Assembly: GCF_022568815.1 (NCBI RefSeq)
Contig: NZ_JAKZHX010000005.1
Span: 62,001-126,000 of the forward strand
Length of the DNA: 64,000 bases
Reading direction: 5' to 3'
From: Undibacterium paludis
GTDB taxonomy: Bacteria; Pseudomonadota; Gammaproteobacteria; Burkholderiales; Burkholderiaceae_D
Positions 36,729 through 45,229 of the stretch are shown here, piece by piece. Each line of letters opens with the position of its first letter. Within the stretch, counting starts at the first letter, position 1. The notes below the pieces were generated by a model. That model saw only the letters and a program-made list of their open reading frames with translations, did no database searches and was not told the DNA's origin. The translations under genes and the position numbers were made by a program.

Positions 36729-37670
36729 ATGCCATCATTGACAGAACTCACGGTACAGAAAATCTACGACGATAACCGCGACACCATGCAACTGGGCTGG
36801 TTTGCCGGTTTTGCCGGGGCCGACAAGCAGATCACTGGCGACGCCGCATCCTCTGCCGACCAGGTCGGCCATTTGAACCTGATCCATCCTGGCCGCATCC
36901 AGGTATTGGGCCATCAGGAACTGTCGTATTACAACCGCCTGTCCAATGCCTCGCGCAATAACCTCATGCGCGAACTGGTCGCCGGCGCACCGCCGGCATT
37001 GATCGTGGCACAGGGGCTGGAATCACCACCGGCTTTTTTGACGACCTGCGACGACAATAATATCCCGCTGTTCTCCACACCTTATCCGTCTGCCCAGGTC
37101 ATCGATTACCTGCGCGTGTATCTGTCAAAAAAACTTGCACAGAAAATCACCATGCATGGCGTGTTCATGGACGTACTCGGCGTGGGCGTATTGATTACCG
37201 GCGAGTCTGGCCTGGGCAAAAGTGAACTCGGTCTGGAATTGATTTCGCGCAGCCACGGCCTGGTGGCTGACGATGCGGTCGAGTTCTCGCGCATTGCCCC
37301 CAACATGATAGAAGGCCGCTGCCACGAGCTATTGCAAAACTTGCTCGAAGTACGCGGCCTGGGCCTGCTCGATATCAAAACCATTTTCGGTGAAACTGCC
37401 GTGCGCCGCAAAATGCGCCTGAAGCTCATCGTACACCTGGTCAAACGCAGCACCCTGGAAGAAAATTACGAGCGACTGCCCATCGATTCGCAGACAGAAG
37501 AAGTGCTCGGCCTGCCCATCAGAAAAGTCGTCATCCCCGTTGCTGCCGGCCGCAATATCGCGGTATTGCTTGAAGCTGCGGTGCGCAATACCATCCTGCA
37601 ACTGCGCGGTATCAATACGCTGGAAGACTTCATGGAGCGCCAGCGCCGCGCCATGGAAAGCGGTGACTGA
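36729..37670 (+). CDS. hprK: HPr kinase/phosphorylase
   Basis: 313 aa. Walker A loop GESGLGKS (158-165), the nearby [11 protein letters not shown] and the HprK signature [16 protein letters not shown] are all present. It phosphorylates and dephosphorylates a serine of HPr-type carriers in response to energy status. It is followed by rapZ after a single base and preceded by ptsN with 136 bp between, so hprK-rapZ may have their own promoter. Confidence 0.96.
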   Translation: MPSLTELTVQKIYDDNRDTMQLGWFAGFAGADKQITGDAASSADQVGHLNLIHPGRIQVLGHQELSYYNRLSNASRNNLMRELVAGAPPALIVAQGLESPPAFLTTCDDNNIPLFSTPYPSAQVIDYLRVYLSKKLAQKITMHGVFMDVLGVGVLITGESGLGKSELGLELISRSHGLVADDAVEFSRIAPNMIEGRCHELLQNLLEVRGLGLLDIKTIFGETAVRRKMRLKLIVHLVKRSTLEENYERLPIDSQTEEVLGLPIRKVVIPVAAGRNIAVLLEAAVRNTILQLRGINTLEDFMERQRRAMESGD

Positions 37671-37671
37671 A

Positions 37672-38535
37672 ATGCAAATCCTGCTTATTTCCGGCATCTC
37701 CGGCTCGGGCAAATCGGTCGCACTGAATGTGGTGGAAGACGCCGGTTTCTATTGCGTCGATAACCTGCCGCCCAGCCTGCTGGCTGAGCTGATCACTACC
37801 CTGACCAGGGAAGGCATCCCCTCGGCCGCCATCGCCATCGACACCCGCAGCGCCCATCAGCTGAACAACCTGCCGGACGCCATACTCAAACTACGCACCG
37901 AAGGCCATGATGTCAAAGTCCTGTTCCTGACTGCCAGTACCGAGTCACTGGTTGCGCGCTTTTCTGAAACCCGGCGCAGCCACCCACTGTCGCACCGCCT
38001 GGGCCTGGACAAAGAACCCGGGGACAGACTCAGCCTGACTGAATGCATACAGGAAGAGCGAGAAATACTCTCGGACATTCAACTCATCGCCCAGGTCATC
38101 GACACCAGCGACCTCTCCGCCAACAAACTGCGCGCCTGGGTCAAGGACGTCATAGAAATCGGCCATACCCCGCTGACGCTGATGTTTGAATCCTTCGCTT
38201 TCAAGATCGGTGTCCCGCTGGATGCCGACTTTGTTTTCGACGTGCGCATGCTGCCCAACCCGCACTATGATCCGTTGTTGCGCCCGCTGACCGGTCGCGA
38301 TGAGCCTGTCATCGCCTACCTGAAAGAGCAACCCATGGTGCAGGAAATGTTTGACGACATCAGCCAGCTGATCAGCAAATGGCTGCCCGCCTTCAAGCGC
38401 GACAACCGCAGCTACCTGACCGTCGCTATCGGCTGCACCGGCGGCCAGCACCGCTCAGTCTACATGGTGGAAAAACTCGCCGCCCTGTTCAAGGAGCAAG
38501 AACAGGTCCTGGTCAGGCACAGACGTTTGCCATAG
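37672..38535 (+). CDS. rapZ: RNase adapter protein / nucleotide-binding protein RapZ
   Basis: 287 aa from the ATG at 37672 (1 bp after the hprK stop). Walker A GISGSGKS (8-15), DNLPP and the conserved C-terminal domain ending in VAIGCTGGQHRSVYMVEKLA match RapZ. In E. coli it binds the sRNA GlmZ and glucosamine-6-phosphate and guides RNase E; whether an equivalent RNA exists here cannot be seen. Confidence 0.95.
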   Translation: MQILLISGISGSGKSVALNVVEDAGFYCVDNLPPSLLAELITTLTREGIPSAAIAIDTRSAHQLNNLPDAILKLRTEGHDVKVLFLTASTESLVARFSETRRSHPLSHRLGLDKEPGDRLSLTECIQEEREILSDIQLIAQVIDTSDLSANKLRAWVKDVIEIGHTPLTLMFESFAFKIGVPLDADFVFDVRMLPNPHYDPLLRPLTGRDEPVIAYLKEQPMVQEMFDDISQLISKWLPAFKRDNRSYLTVAIGCTGGQHRSVYMVEKLAALFKEQEQVLVRHRRLP

Positions 38536-38620
38536 AAATTTATCTGGCAAGCAAATAATTGTGCAACTTCCGGTATGCGGCCCAGTCCAAACTGGCCATG
38601 CATCTCATACCTGAAAGAAA

Positions 38621-39742
38621 ATGAAAACCACAACAATCTGGACGGCAACAATACTGGCATCCCTGCTGGGCTTGAGCGCCTGCAGCACAACCCCGACATC
38701 AACAACGCCCCGCTATCAACTGAGCAGCGACGCCAGCTGGAGCAAGCTCAACACCGTGCCATACAAGGGCAAGCAGGACGATATTTTCTTTGTACAGCCC
38801 GACCTGGGCTGGTACGTCAATGGCGGCGGCAAGATATACAAAACCACGGATGGTGGCAGCAACTGGCAGGAACAATTATCCAAACCCGGCACCTTCTTCC
38901 GCACCGTCGGCTTTGTCGATGCGCAGCATGGCTATGCCGGCAATATAGGCACCGACTACTACCCCGGCGTTACCGACACCACACCCTTGTATGAGACCTT
39001 TGACGGTGGCGCCAACTGGCAAGTTGCCAAGGGACTGGAAGGCATCAGCATCAAGGGCCTGTGCGCGATTGACGTTCTGCATGACAAATCCGGTGGGGCA
39101 ACATCAAAAACCATTATCCATGCCGGGGGCCGCGTCGGTGGCCCGGCTGCCCTGCTGCGCTCCGTTGATGGCGGCGCCAGCTGGAAGAACATAGACATGA
39201 CGCCTTACACAGGCATGATACTCGACGTCAAATTCTTCGATGCCAACACCGGCTTTGTGTTTGGCGCATCCAGCAATGACACCGAAAAATCCCACGCCCG
39301 CATTATCATGACAAAAGATGGCGGCCAGACCTGGAAGACTGTCTACGAATCCATCCGCCCGTTTGAAATCACCTGGAAAGCCAGCTTCCCCACCCGCGAC
39401 ACCGGCTATGTCACCATACAAAGCTACAACCCCGACCCGGCCACCAGCCAGCGCTACGTCGCCAAGACCGAAGACGGCGGCCAGACCTGGCGCGAAGTCC
39501 CCATGGTCAATGACCTGAAAGTCAGGGAATTCGGCATAGGCTTCATCGACGCCAATACCGGCTGGGTAGGTACCGTCGACGGCGCCTACCAGACCACAGA
39601 TGGCGGACAAAACTGGAAACACATCCCCATGGGCCGCGCCGTCAACAAGATACGCCTGCTGCCAACAGAAAAAGGTTTTGTCGGTTATGCGATAGGGGTA
39701 GATGTGTTCAAGCTGACGCAGGAGAATGCGCGTTTGCAGTGA
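38621..39742 (+). CDS. YCF48/BNR-repeat lipoprotein
   Basis: 373 aa. Lipoprotein signal with lipobox LSAC (Cys21) after LLGLSAC. Repeats of the form KTTDGGSNWQE, ETFDGGANWQV, RSVDGGASWKN, MTKDGGQTWKT, KTEDGGQTWRE and QTTDGGQNWKH alternate with GFVDAQHGYAG or GFIDANTGWVG strands, about six blades of a YCF48-type beta-propeller. It follows rapZ by 85 bp. Same family as 3273-4307, but lipid-anchored. The function is unknown; in other bacteria such propellers serve as scaffolds for membrane complexes. Confidence 0.83.
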   Translation: MKTTTIWTATILASLLGLSACSTTPTSTTPRYQLSSDASWSKLNTVPYKGKQDDIFFVQPDLGWYVNGGGKIYKTTDGGSNWQEQLSKPGTFFRTVGFVDAQHGYAGNIGTDYYPGVTDTTPLYETFDGGANWQVAKGLEGISIKGLCAIDVLHDKSGGATSKTIIHAGGRVGGPAALLRSVDGGASWKNIDMTPYTGMILDVKFFDANTGFVFGASSNDTEKSHARIIMTKDGGQTWKTVYESIRPFEITWKASFPTRDTGYVTIQSYNPDPATSQRYVAKTEDGGQTWREVPMVNDLKVREFGIGFIDANTGWVGTVDGAYQTTDGGQNWKHIPMGRAVNKIRLLPTEKGFVGYAIGVDVFKLTQENARLQ

Positions 39743-40012
39743 TCAGAAACGACTACCGCGAGGAATATAGTTGGCTGCCGAATGACGTTGAAGTTGTCGT
39801 TGTTTTTGACCTTTGCAGTTCCGATGTGTCGCTGCCTTTGATGCAAGGCAGAAAATGGAAAAAGAAGGATCGATGTTTGAGGTGTAGCAGGGATTTCGTG
39901 GTGCATGCACCACGCCTGCGTAACGGCATGCGCTTGCAAGCGCATGTTCCTCGGGCAAAGCCGAAGGCGAGTTTTCGAGCCTTCCCATTTTTTGACTTGC
40001 AGCAAAGGGACC

Positions 40013-40098
40013 CCCCTTCAGGGGGATGTTGGCAGGGTTTCGCAAAGCACGCTTTGCGCTGCCAGCATCTAAGCCGCATGCAAGCGGCGCAGTGGAAT
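40013..40098 (+). repeat. structured 86-bp repeat element, copy A
   Basis: Starts CCCCTTCAGGGG and ends GCAGTGGAAT. It folds into three hairpins: a C/G hairpin, a long stem (arms 40025-40035 and 40059-40069) enclosing CGCAAAGC/GCTTTGCG, and a third with arms 40073-40077 and 40084-40088. By my hand alignment it is ungapped and about 79 percent identical (68 of 86) to the reverse complement of 40275-40360. Confidence 0.8.
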
Positions 40099-40274
40099 CG
40101 ACGCCTTGTTGAAGCAGTGCTTCAACCCTTTTTGGCTTACCTTTTTGGCGAAGCAAAAAGGTAAGTAGCCGCCGGTCTACCACCGGCCGGTGATCGTCAG
40201 TCAACAAATGCAGGTTGAGAAAACAGTCCAACGTAAAATCCACATTGCGTCGAACACCCATCCCCATCCCAACC

Positions 40275-40360
40275 ATTCCACTGCGCTGCTTGCAAGCAGC
40301 TTAGAGATTGATGGCGCAAAGCATGCTTTGCGAATTCCCATCAATCTCCCCTTGAAGGGG
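40275..40360 (-). repeat. structured 86-bp repeat element, copy B (inverted)
   Basis: Reverse complement of the copy A type. The long stem has arms 40304-40314 and 40338-40348, the inner palindrome is CGCAAAGCATGCTTTGCG, and the end hairpin is GCTGCTTGCAAGCAGC. At least six stem positions differ from copy A in both partners so that pairing is kept. Confidence 0.8.
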
Positions 40361-40408
40361 ACGGAGCTTTACGGCTACGCTTGAAACCACAGCAAGCAAC
40401 ACCACAAT

Positions 40409-41572
40409 CTAATGCATCACCACCCTGCGCATCTTCTGCGAAATATACGCGAGGCTGACCACACTCATCAGGGCGCAGACGAGGAAAGCGATACCGACGG
40501 CCACAGGGCTCAGGGTTTCGCCCTTCAGGACCTGGTTCATCATCTGGTTTTGTGACAGCACCGGTACCCATTGAAACCAGGCTGGTTCACGGCCAGGGAA
40601 AATGATGGGGATCAAAGAAACGAAAGGGATGAACATCGTCACCATCTGATTGCGTACCTGCGCTTCTTTATAGCTCTTGCAGTCGAGCGATACGGCAATC
40701 TGTATGGCTGCCACACTGGCAGCCAGTGGCAGCAAGACCAGCAGAAAACCCATCGCATCCCTGAAGTTGAACTGGAATTCTGCCTTCAGGGTTTCATTAT
40801 TTATCAGCCATTGCGAAGGAAAAAAACTGAAGATGGTCAGCACTACCACGCCCATGCCGACCAAAGCCACAGCCCCCCATTTGCCCAGGGTCAGTTGCAG
40901 GCCGGTGACGGGGTTCATCATCAGCGGTTCCAGCGAGCCCCGTTCGCGTTCGCCTGCTGTCGTGTCGATGGCGGCATACATGCCGCCCAGCACGATGGCC
41001 ATCAGGACCATCATGGGTAGCATGGTGGTGATGGTCGCCTTGCGCTCTTCCGGTTTTTTCAAATGCTTTTCCCTGACTTCGATGCGCTGTAATAATTCCA
41101 GCGAAACACCGCGCATCATCAGTCCCATGGTGGCGGTTTCTTGTGCGTAGGCTTCAAGCAGGCGACGCAGGGGGCGCACGCCAAATTCAGCCTGGCGGTT
41201 GGAGGTATCGTAGGCGATTTCCAGCGTGCCTTTTTCACCGCTGGCGAGTTTGTCGTCAAAGTCGTCGGGGATCAGCAATACAGGTTGATCCAGCTCCTTG
41301 CTTTGTGACTTGGCTTCATAATCATCGGGGGCGGTCTTGATCTTGTAACCCTGGCGTTCTATGAAGTTTTGCAGGCCGACTGCATGGCTGATACCGCGCG
41401 CCATGATGGAGCGTTTTTCTTCCTGTGACTCCACTTGCGTCAGAACTACGGAAAAAATAAACAGCATCAGCGGCACCCCCAGCAGCGAGCTGATCAGGGC
41501 TACCAGCAGGGTGCGGCGGTCGCGCAGGGCGTCGCGGATTTCCTTACGCAATATGGCGAGCGTTGCATTCAT
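40409..41572 (-). CDS. ABC-2 type exporter permease, NatB-like
   Basis: 387 aa. One N-terminal helix (LLVALISSLLGVPLMLFIFSVVLT) is followed by a large extracytoplasmic domain (about 45-190), then about five helices in the C-terminal half. The block TTAGERERGSLEPLMMNPV between helices is the typical NatB/ABC-2 cytoplasmic element. NatAB systems export sodium or other cargo; the substrate is not determined here. It overlaps the ATPase gene by 4 bp and is the last gene of a three-gene operon. Confidence 0.88.
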   Translation of the reverse strand: MNATLAILRKEIRDALRDRRTLLVALISSLLGVPLMLFIFSVVLTQVESQEEKRSIMARGISHAVGLQNFIERQGYKIKTAPDDYEAKSQSKELDQPVLLIPDDFDDKLASGEKGTLEIAYDTSNRQAEFGVRPLRRLLEAYAQETATMGLMMRGVSLELLQRIEVREKHLKKPEERKATITTMLPMMVLMAIVLGGMYAAIDTTAGERERGSLEPLMMNPVTGLQLTLGKWGAVALVGMGVVVLTIFSFFPSQWLINNETLKAEFQFNFRDAMGFLLVLLPLAASVAAIQIAVSLDCKSYKEAQVRNQMVTMFIPFVSLIPIIFPGREPAWFQWVPVLSQNQMMNQVLKGETLSPVAVGIAFLVCALMSVVSLAYISQKMRRVVMH

Positions 41573-42411
41573 GATTTCACCCCATTCAGATTATGTGCCG
41601 CAGGCTGTGGATGCAAAAAGGCCAGCTTGACAAAGGCGTCTTCAAAATTATCTTCACCTGACTGCTGCAATAATTCATCAACCGTTCCGTGAGCAACATC
41701 ACAGCCTTTGGCGACGATCACCACCTGGTCGCACAGGCGTTCAACCTCCTGCATGATGTGGGTAGAGAAAATAATGCACTTGCCGCCGCCTTCGGGCGAG
41801 CGCAAGAAGCGCAAAAACTCGCGCAAGGCGCGGGTAGCAACAACGTCCAGGCCATTGGTGGGTTCATCAAGAATGATGTTCTTGGGGTCATGCACCAATG
41901 CGCGGGCCAGCGCGGTTTTCATGCGTTCGCCCTGGCTGAAGCCGTCGGTGCGGCGGTCCAGCAGTGCCTGCATGTCCAGCCATTGCGCCAGCTGTTCGGT
42001 GCGCTGCGCCGCATGGTCTGCATCCATGCCGTGCAAGAGGCCGTAGTAGTGAATATTTTCCCTGGCAGTCAGGCGCGGATACAGGCCACGCGCATCCGAC
42101 AAGACCCCCATATGTGACTGGGTTGATGATATACCCGCTTTTACTGTACTGCCATCAACACGGATGTCGCCGCTGTCAGGTTGCAGCAATGCAGCCACCA
42201 TGCGCAGTGTGGTGGTCTTGCCAGCGCCATTGGCGCCGAGCAGGCCGGTGATGCAGGCATCATTGGCGGTGAAGCTGACGCCATTGACGGCTTTTACCAC
42301 TTCCTGGGATTTTTTCATCAAACCAAGTTGACGGGCGGCATTCACGAGAGCATTGCCTTGTGATTTGCCAACGCGCACAAATTCCTTGTGCAAGTCTTTG
42401 ACGACGATCAT
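41569..42411 (-). CDS. ABC exporter ATP-binding protein, NatA-like
   Basis: 280 aa from the ATG at 42411 (the frame continues upstream into the peptidase gene but without family resemblance). Walker A GANGAGKTTT, signature DGFSQGERMKTALARAL (LSGGQ replaced by FSQGE), Walker B NIILDEPTNGLD and the switch His in FSTHIMQE. It drives the NatB-like permease encoded next. ATGA overlaps at both ends couple it to the peptidase upstream and the permease downstream. Confidence 0.92.
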   Translation of the reverse strand: MIVVKDLHKEFVRVGKSQGNALVNAARQLGLMKKSQEVVKAVNGVSFTANDACITGLLGANGAGKTTTLRMVAALLQPDSGDIRVDGSTVKAGISSTQSHMGVLSDARGLYPRLTARENIHYYGLLHGMDADHAAQRTEQLAQWLDMQALLDRRTDGFSQGERMKTALARALVHDPKNIILDEPTNGLDVVATRALREFLRFLRSPEGGGKCIIFSTHIMQEVERLCDQVVIVAKGCDVAHGTVDELLQQSGEDNFEDAFVKLAFLHPQPAAHNLNGVKS

Positions 42412-43913
42412 GGCTTGACCTCCTTGTTTTTGTCGGAGGCGGGCACATCGGCTACCTTGTCTGGTGTGCCGGTCTTCTTTGCGGGCACTGGCGCCTGCCA
42501 TGCGAGCGCACGCGGAATTTGCCGTACGCAACTGGCATCAATCTTGACTGCTTCGTCATCTTGTTTGGCGTTCAAAAAGCGATGCACCACGTCTCGCACA
42601 CAACCTTGCGCCAACAGGCCATGGCCAGCATTTTCTATCTGCACATGGCGTGCCTGCGGTCCTAGCGCTTTGGCAACCTGTTCACCATATCTGGTCGGTG
42701 TCACGGGATCTACACCACCGCTCAACAGCAAGGCGGGCGACGCGCTGGCGGGCACTTCAAAGAAGCCGGCCGGAATATCGGCGCGCGGCCATTTTTTACA
42801 GGTCTGGGTATACATCTGCACCATGAGTTTTTCAAATTCATCATTGGCCGGCAAGGTTGGTGATTGTGCAAAAGCTTCGCCACACCAGACAGAGAAATGC
42901 ATGCCGTACGAGACGCCACCAGGGCCTGGCAGGTTGGTAGCTCCGCTCATGGTGACCAGCGGGGCATAATTGCCCTGTTCTGCCTGGGTCAGTGCATAGG
43001 GCAGGGTCGACAGGCCGGTCGGGTTGTACAGGGTACCGTGTACCAGACCGATCAGGCCGTCATGCGTCATTTCAAACTTCAGGGGTGTGCCCAGGCGCGG
43101 ATGCAGCATGCTGACTTTTTGTGGCTGACTTGCCAGCAGTTTTTTCCAGCGGTTGGCCAGGTCAGGATAGCTGGCATTGCAGGCCGGTTCTTTGACACAA
43201 TCCTTGAACAGGGCATCGAGCGCTTTTTGCGCATCAGATATCGCCAGACGCATGCTCGGCGGCACCACGCCGTCAAGCACGATACGGCGTACCGATTGCG
43301 GATATTGGCGCAGGTATTCCAGGCCGGCACGTGTGCCATACGAAGCACCTACCAGGTTGATACGGCCATAGCCTTGCTGCTGGCGTACGGCTTCCAGGTC
43401 TTGCACGGCGATACTGGTGCTGAAGTACTGCAGCTCGCCATACGTCAGCTTCTGCAATTGCTGCAGGCATTCATCGGTGAGCCTGGTTTTTTGTTCGGGC
43501 GACAAAACCTCATCGGCCTTTTCCAGCGCCGGACATTCCAGTGGCGCACTGCGGCCGGTGCCGCGCTGATCAACAAACACCAGGTCACGGCGGCGGTTCA
43601 GGCGTGAGAGCAGACTGGTGCCCCAGCTTGCCACTTTGATGGCACTCTGCCCTGGCCCACCTGCCAGCAAGAAAACGGCATCGGGCAATTTGTTGCGGTC
43701 TTGTGAGGGGACGACGACATAGTGAATGTCTATCTGCTTGCCTTGCGGCTGGGCGGGATTCAGCGGCCTTTGTATCTGGCCACACTGCACTTCCTGCGGG
43801 AAGTCAGGCAAGCGACAAGCCCTGGTGGTCGCAGCATGGACTGTCACCGAGGTGCACAATGCCAACCCCGACAACAATCCGGACATCAGATTGTGCATCA
43901 GATTTTTGGACAA
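42408..43913 (-). CDS. secreted alpha/beta-hydrolase peptidase (TAP/proline-iminopeptidase-like, S33)
   Basis: 501 aa. Signal peptide (about 1-28, ending TVHAAT). Oxyanion motif LLAGGPGQSA, DQRGTGRSAPLECP, the nucleophile elbow GASYGT, an acid within LSGGVDPVTPTRYGEQVA and His in ENAGHGLLAQGC define a peptidase S33 with the TAP C-terminal domain. These enzymes release N-terminal residues, often tripeptides, in the periplasm. The C-terminus is a Lys/Pro-rich tail. It is the first gene of the operon with the NatAB-like exporter (4-bp overlap), which suggests a functional link between peptide processing and export that I cannot specify. Confidence 0.85.
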   Translation of the reverse strand: MSKNLMHNLMSGLLSGLALCTSVTVHAATTRACRLPDFPQEVQCGQIQRPLNPAQPQGKQIDIHYVVVPSQDRNKLPDAVFLLAGGPGQSAIKVASWGTSLLSRLNRRRDLVFVDQRGTGRSAPLECPALEKADEVLSPEQKTRLTDECLQQLQKLTYGELQYFSTSIAVQDLEAVRQQQGYGRINLVGASYGTRAGLEYLRQYPQSVRRIVLDGVVPPSMRLAISDAQKALDALFKDCVKEPACNASYPDLANRWKKLLASQPQKVSMLHPRLGTPLKFEMTHDGLIGLVHGTLYNPTGLSTLPYALTQAEQGNYAPLVTMSGATNLPGPGGVSYGMHFSVWCGEAFAQSPTLPANDEFEKLMVQMYTQTCKKWPRADIPAGFFEVPASASPALLLSGGVDPVTPTRYGEQVAKALGPQARHVQIENAGHGLLAQGCVRDVVHRFLNAKQDDEAVKIDASCVRQIPRALAWQAPVPAKKTGTPDKVADVPASDKNKEVKP

Positions 43914-43972
43914 ATTGATCTCCTGAGATTTGTTATTTTGTATCGACAGGGCGATAGTCTAAGCGCTATTTG

Positions 43973-45220
43973 CTACTCAGTAAATGATGGTGTGACAGAC
44001 GCGCCGAAAGGGAGCATGGCTTGCGAGCCTGCTGCTGGTGAAGACAGGCCGGTCTGTTCAGCCAGGTTGAGCAACAGGGTCTTGACCGGCGCTGGCAAAC
44101 CCAGCTCGGCAACATCGCCAAGGTTTTGCCAGCTGTGGGCAGTCTCGGCAATCTGGTTGTGACGTCTCGCCAGATTTACCTGCACCGGCAGGACATGCAG
44201 TTTGAAATGCGTGAAGACATGGCTAAATACCGGCAATACGGTCATGCTGGCAACTTCGCCAAAGCGGCCCGCGCTTTGCCTGACCATCGCTACCTGGGCA
44301 TCTATCGATGTGATGACTTCATTGCTTTCTTGCATGCCTGCCAGTTCCGGCAATGACAGCAAGCCACCCCAGATGCCGGTTGGCGGGCGGCGCTCCAGCA
44401 AGACCTGTACACCATCCTGCACGACTAGCATGACGGCATGTTTTTCTTTCACGGCCTGTTTGGGCTTGCGCACAGGCAGTTCAGCCGTGCGCCCGTCGAG
44501 ATAGGCAACGCAGCGCGCCACAAACGGGCATTGCCGGCATTTGGGGCTGCTGCGTGTACATACTGTAGCTCCCAGGTCCATCAGGCCCTGGGTATAGGCT
44601 CGTATATCCTGTTCAGGCAACAGCGCCTGTGCACGTTTCCACATCTGGTCTTCTACCGGTTTGCTGCCAGGGTAGCCATCGATGCCGAATACGCGGGCGA
44701 AGACACGTTTGACATTGCCATCGAGGATAGCCGCCACCGTACCATACGAAAAAGCCGTGACAGCCGCCGCCGTGGAGCGGCCTATGCCCGGCAATTGCTG
44801 CAACAGTACAGGGTCAGCCGGGAAATGCCCCTGATAGCGCTCTACCACCTGCTTGGCACATTGATGCAGATTGCGGGCGCGGGTGTAATAGCCTAGCCCG
44901 CTCCAGTGCGCCATGACATCATCAACAGGCGCTGCAGCCAGATCAAATACGGTAGGAAAAGACTCCAGGAAACGCTGGTAATAGGGGATGACGGCAGTCA
45001 CCTGGGTCTGCTGCAACATGATTTCAGACAGCCACACGCGATAAGCTTCGCGGCTTTGCTGCCAGGGCAAACCATGCCTGCCATGTTGTTTTTGCCATTC
45101 GATGAGGGCGGATGAAAAGCTCGGGTCACTATAGTCGCTGCCTGTCACAACAACAGCATCAGAAGATAAACCAGGGTGACCCTGCGGGGTCACCCTGTTC
45201 TTTGCAACGGAAGATTTCAT
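43973..45220 (-). CDS. mutY: A/G-specific adenine DNA glycosylase
   Basis: 415 aa. It removes adenine mispaired with 8-oxoguanine. Catalytic Glu in WLSEIMLQQTQV, helix-hairpin-helix LPGIGRSTAAAV, Asp in ILDGNVKRV, and the 4Fe-4S loop C-x6-C-x2-C-x5-C (CTRSSPKCRQCPFVARC). The C-terminal MutT-like domain for 8-oxoG recognition is present. The N-terminus is about 30 residues longer than in E. coli, so a later start is possible. It lies 9 bp after the dynamin-like gene. Confidence 0.95.
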   Translation of the reverse strand: MKSSVAKNRVTPQGHPGLSSDAVVVTGSDYSDPSFSSALIEWQKQHGRHGLPWQQSREAYRVWLSEIMLQQTQVTAVIPYYQRFLESFPTVFDLAAAPVDDVMAHWSGLGYYTRARNLHQCAKQVVERYQGHFPADPVLLQQLPGIGRSTAAAVTAFSYGTVAAILDGNVKRVFARVFGIDGYPGSKPVEDQMWKRAQALLPEQDIRAYTQGLMDLGATVCTRSSPKCRQCPFVARCVAYLDGRTAELPVRKPKQAVKEKHAVMLVVQDGVQVLLERRPPTGIWGGLLSLPELAGMQESNEVITSIDAQVAMVRQSAGRFGEVASMTVLPVFSHVFTHFKLHVLPVQVNLARRHNQIAETAHSWQNLGDVAELGLPAPVKTLLLNLAEQTGLSSPAAGSQAMLPFGASVTPSFTE

Positions 45221-45229
45221 TGATTTATA

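Larger units (their letters stand above)
39897..40361. repeat. non-coding cluster of about a dozen palindromes/hairpins
   Basis: Perfect or near-perfect inverted repeats follow each other with little spacing. They are 39897-39914 (CGTGGTGCATGCACCACG); 39927-39946 (CATGCGCTTGCAAGCGCATG); 39963-39984 (6-bp stem); 40012-40025; 40025-40069 (11-bp outer stem around an inner 8-bp stem); 40073-40088; 40108-40126 (8-bp stem); 40136-40165 (11-bp stem with T5/A5); 40171-40187 (6-bp stem); 40285-40300; 40304-40348 (11-bp outer stem around an 18-bp palindrome); and 40347-40361. Two of the groups are inverted copies of one element (separate entries). Reading frames across the region are low-complexity products of the palindromes and are not genes. 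Confidence 0.9.

Noticed and set aside
39743-40276. Long minus- and plus-strand open frames across the palindrome cluster (up to 177 codons)
   Set aside because: They run straight through perfect palindromes, differ in every frame, lack ribosome sites and family resemblance, and the region is better explained as structured non-coding repeats.
39897-40361. CRISPR-like array
   Set aside because: The repeats are palindromes of differing sequence without regular spacers, and no cas gene is present.
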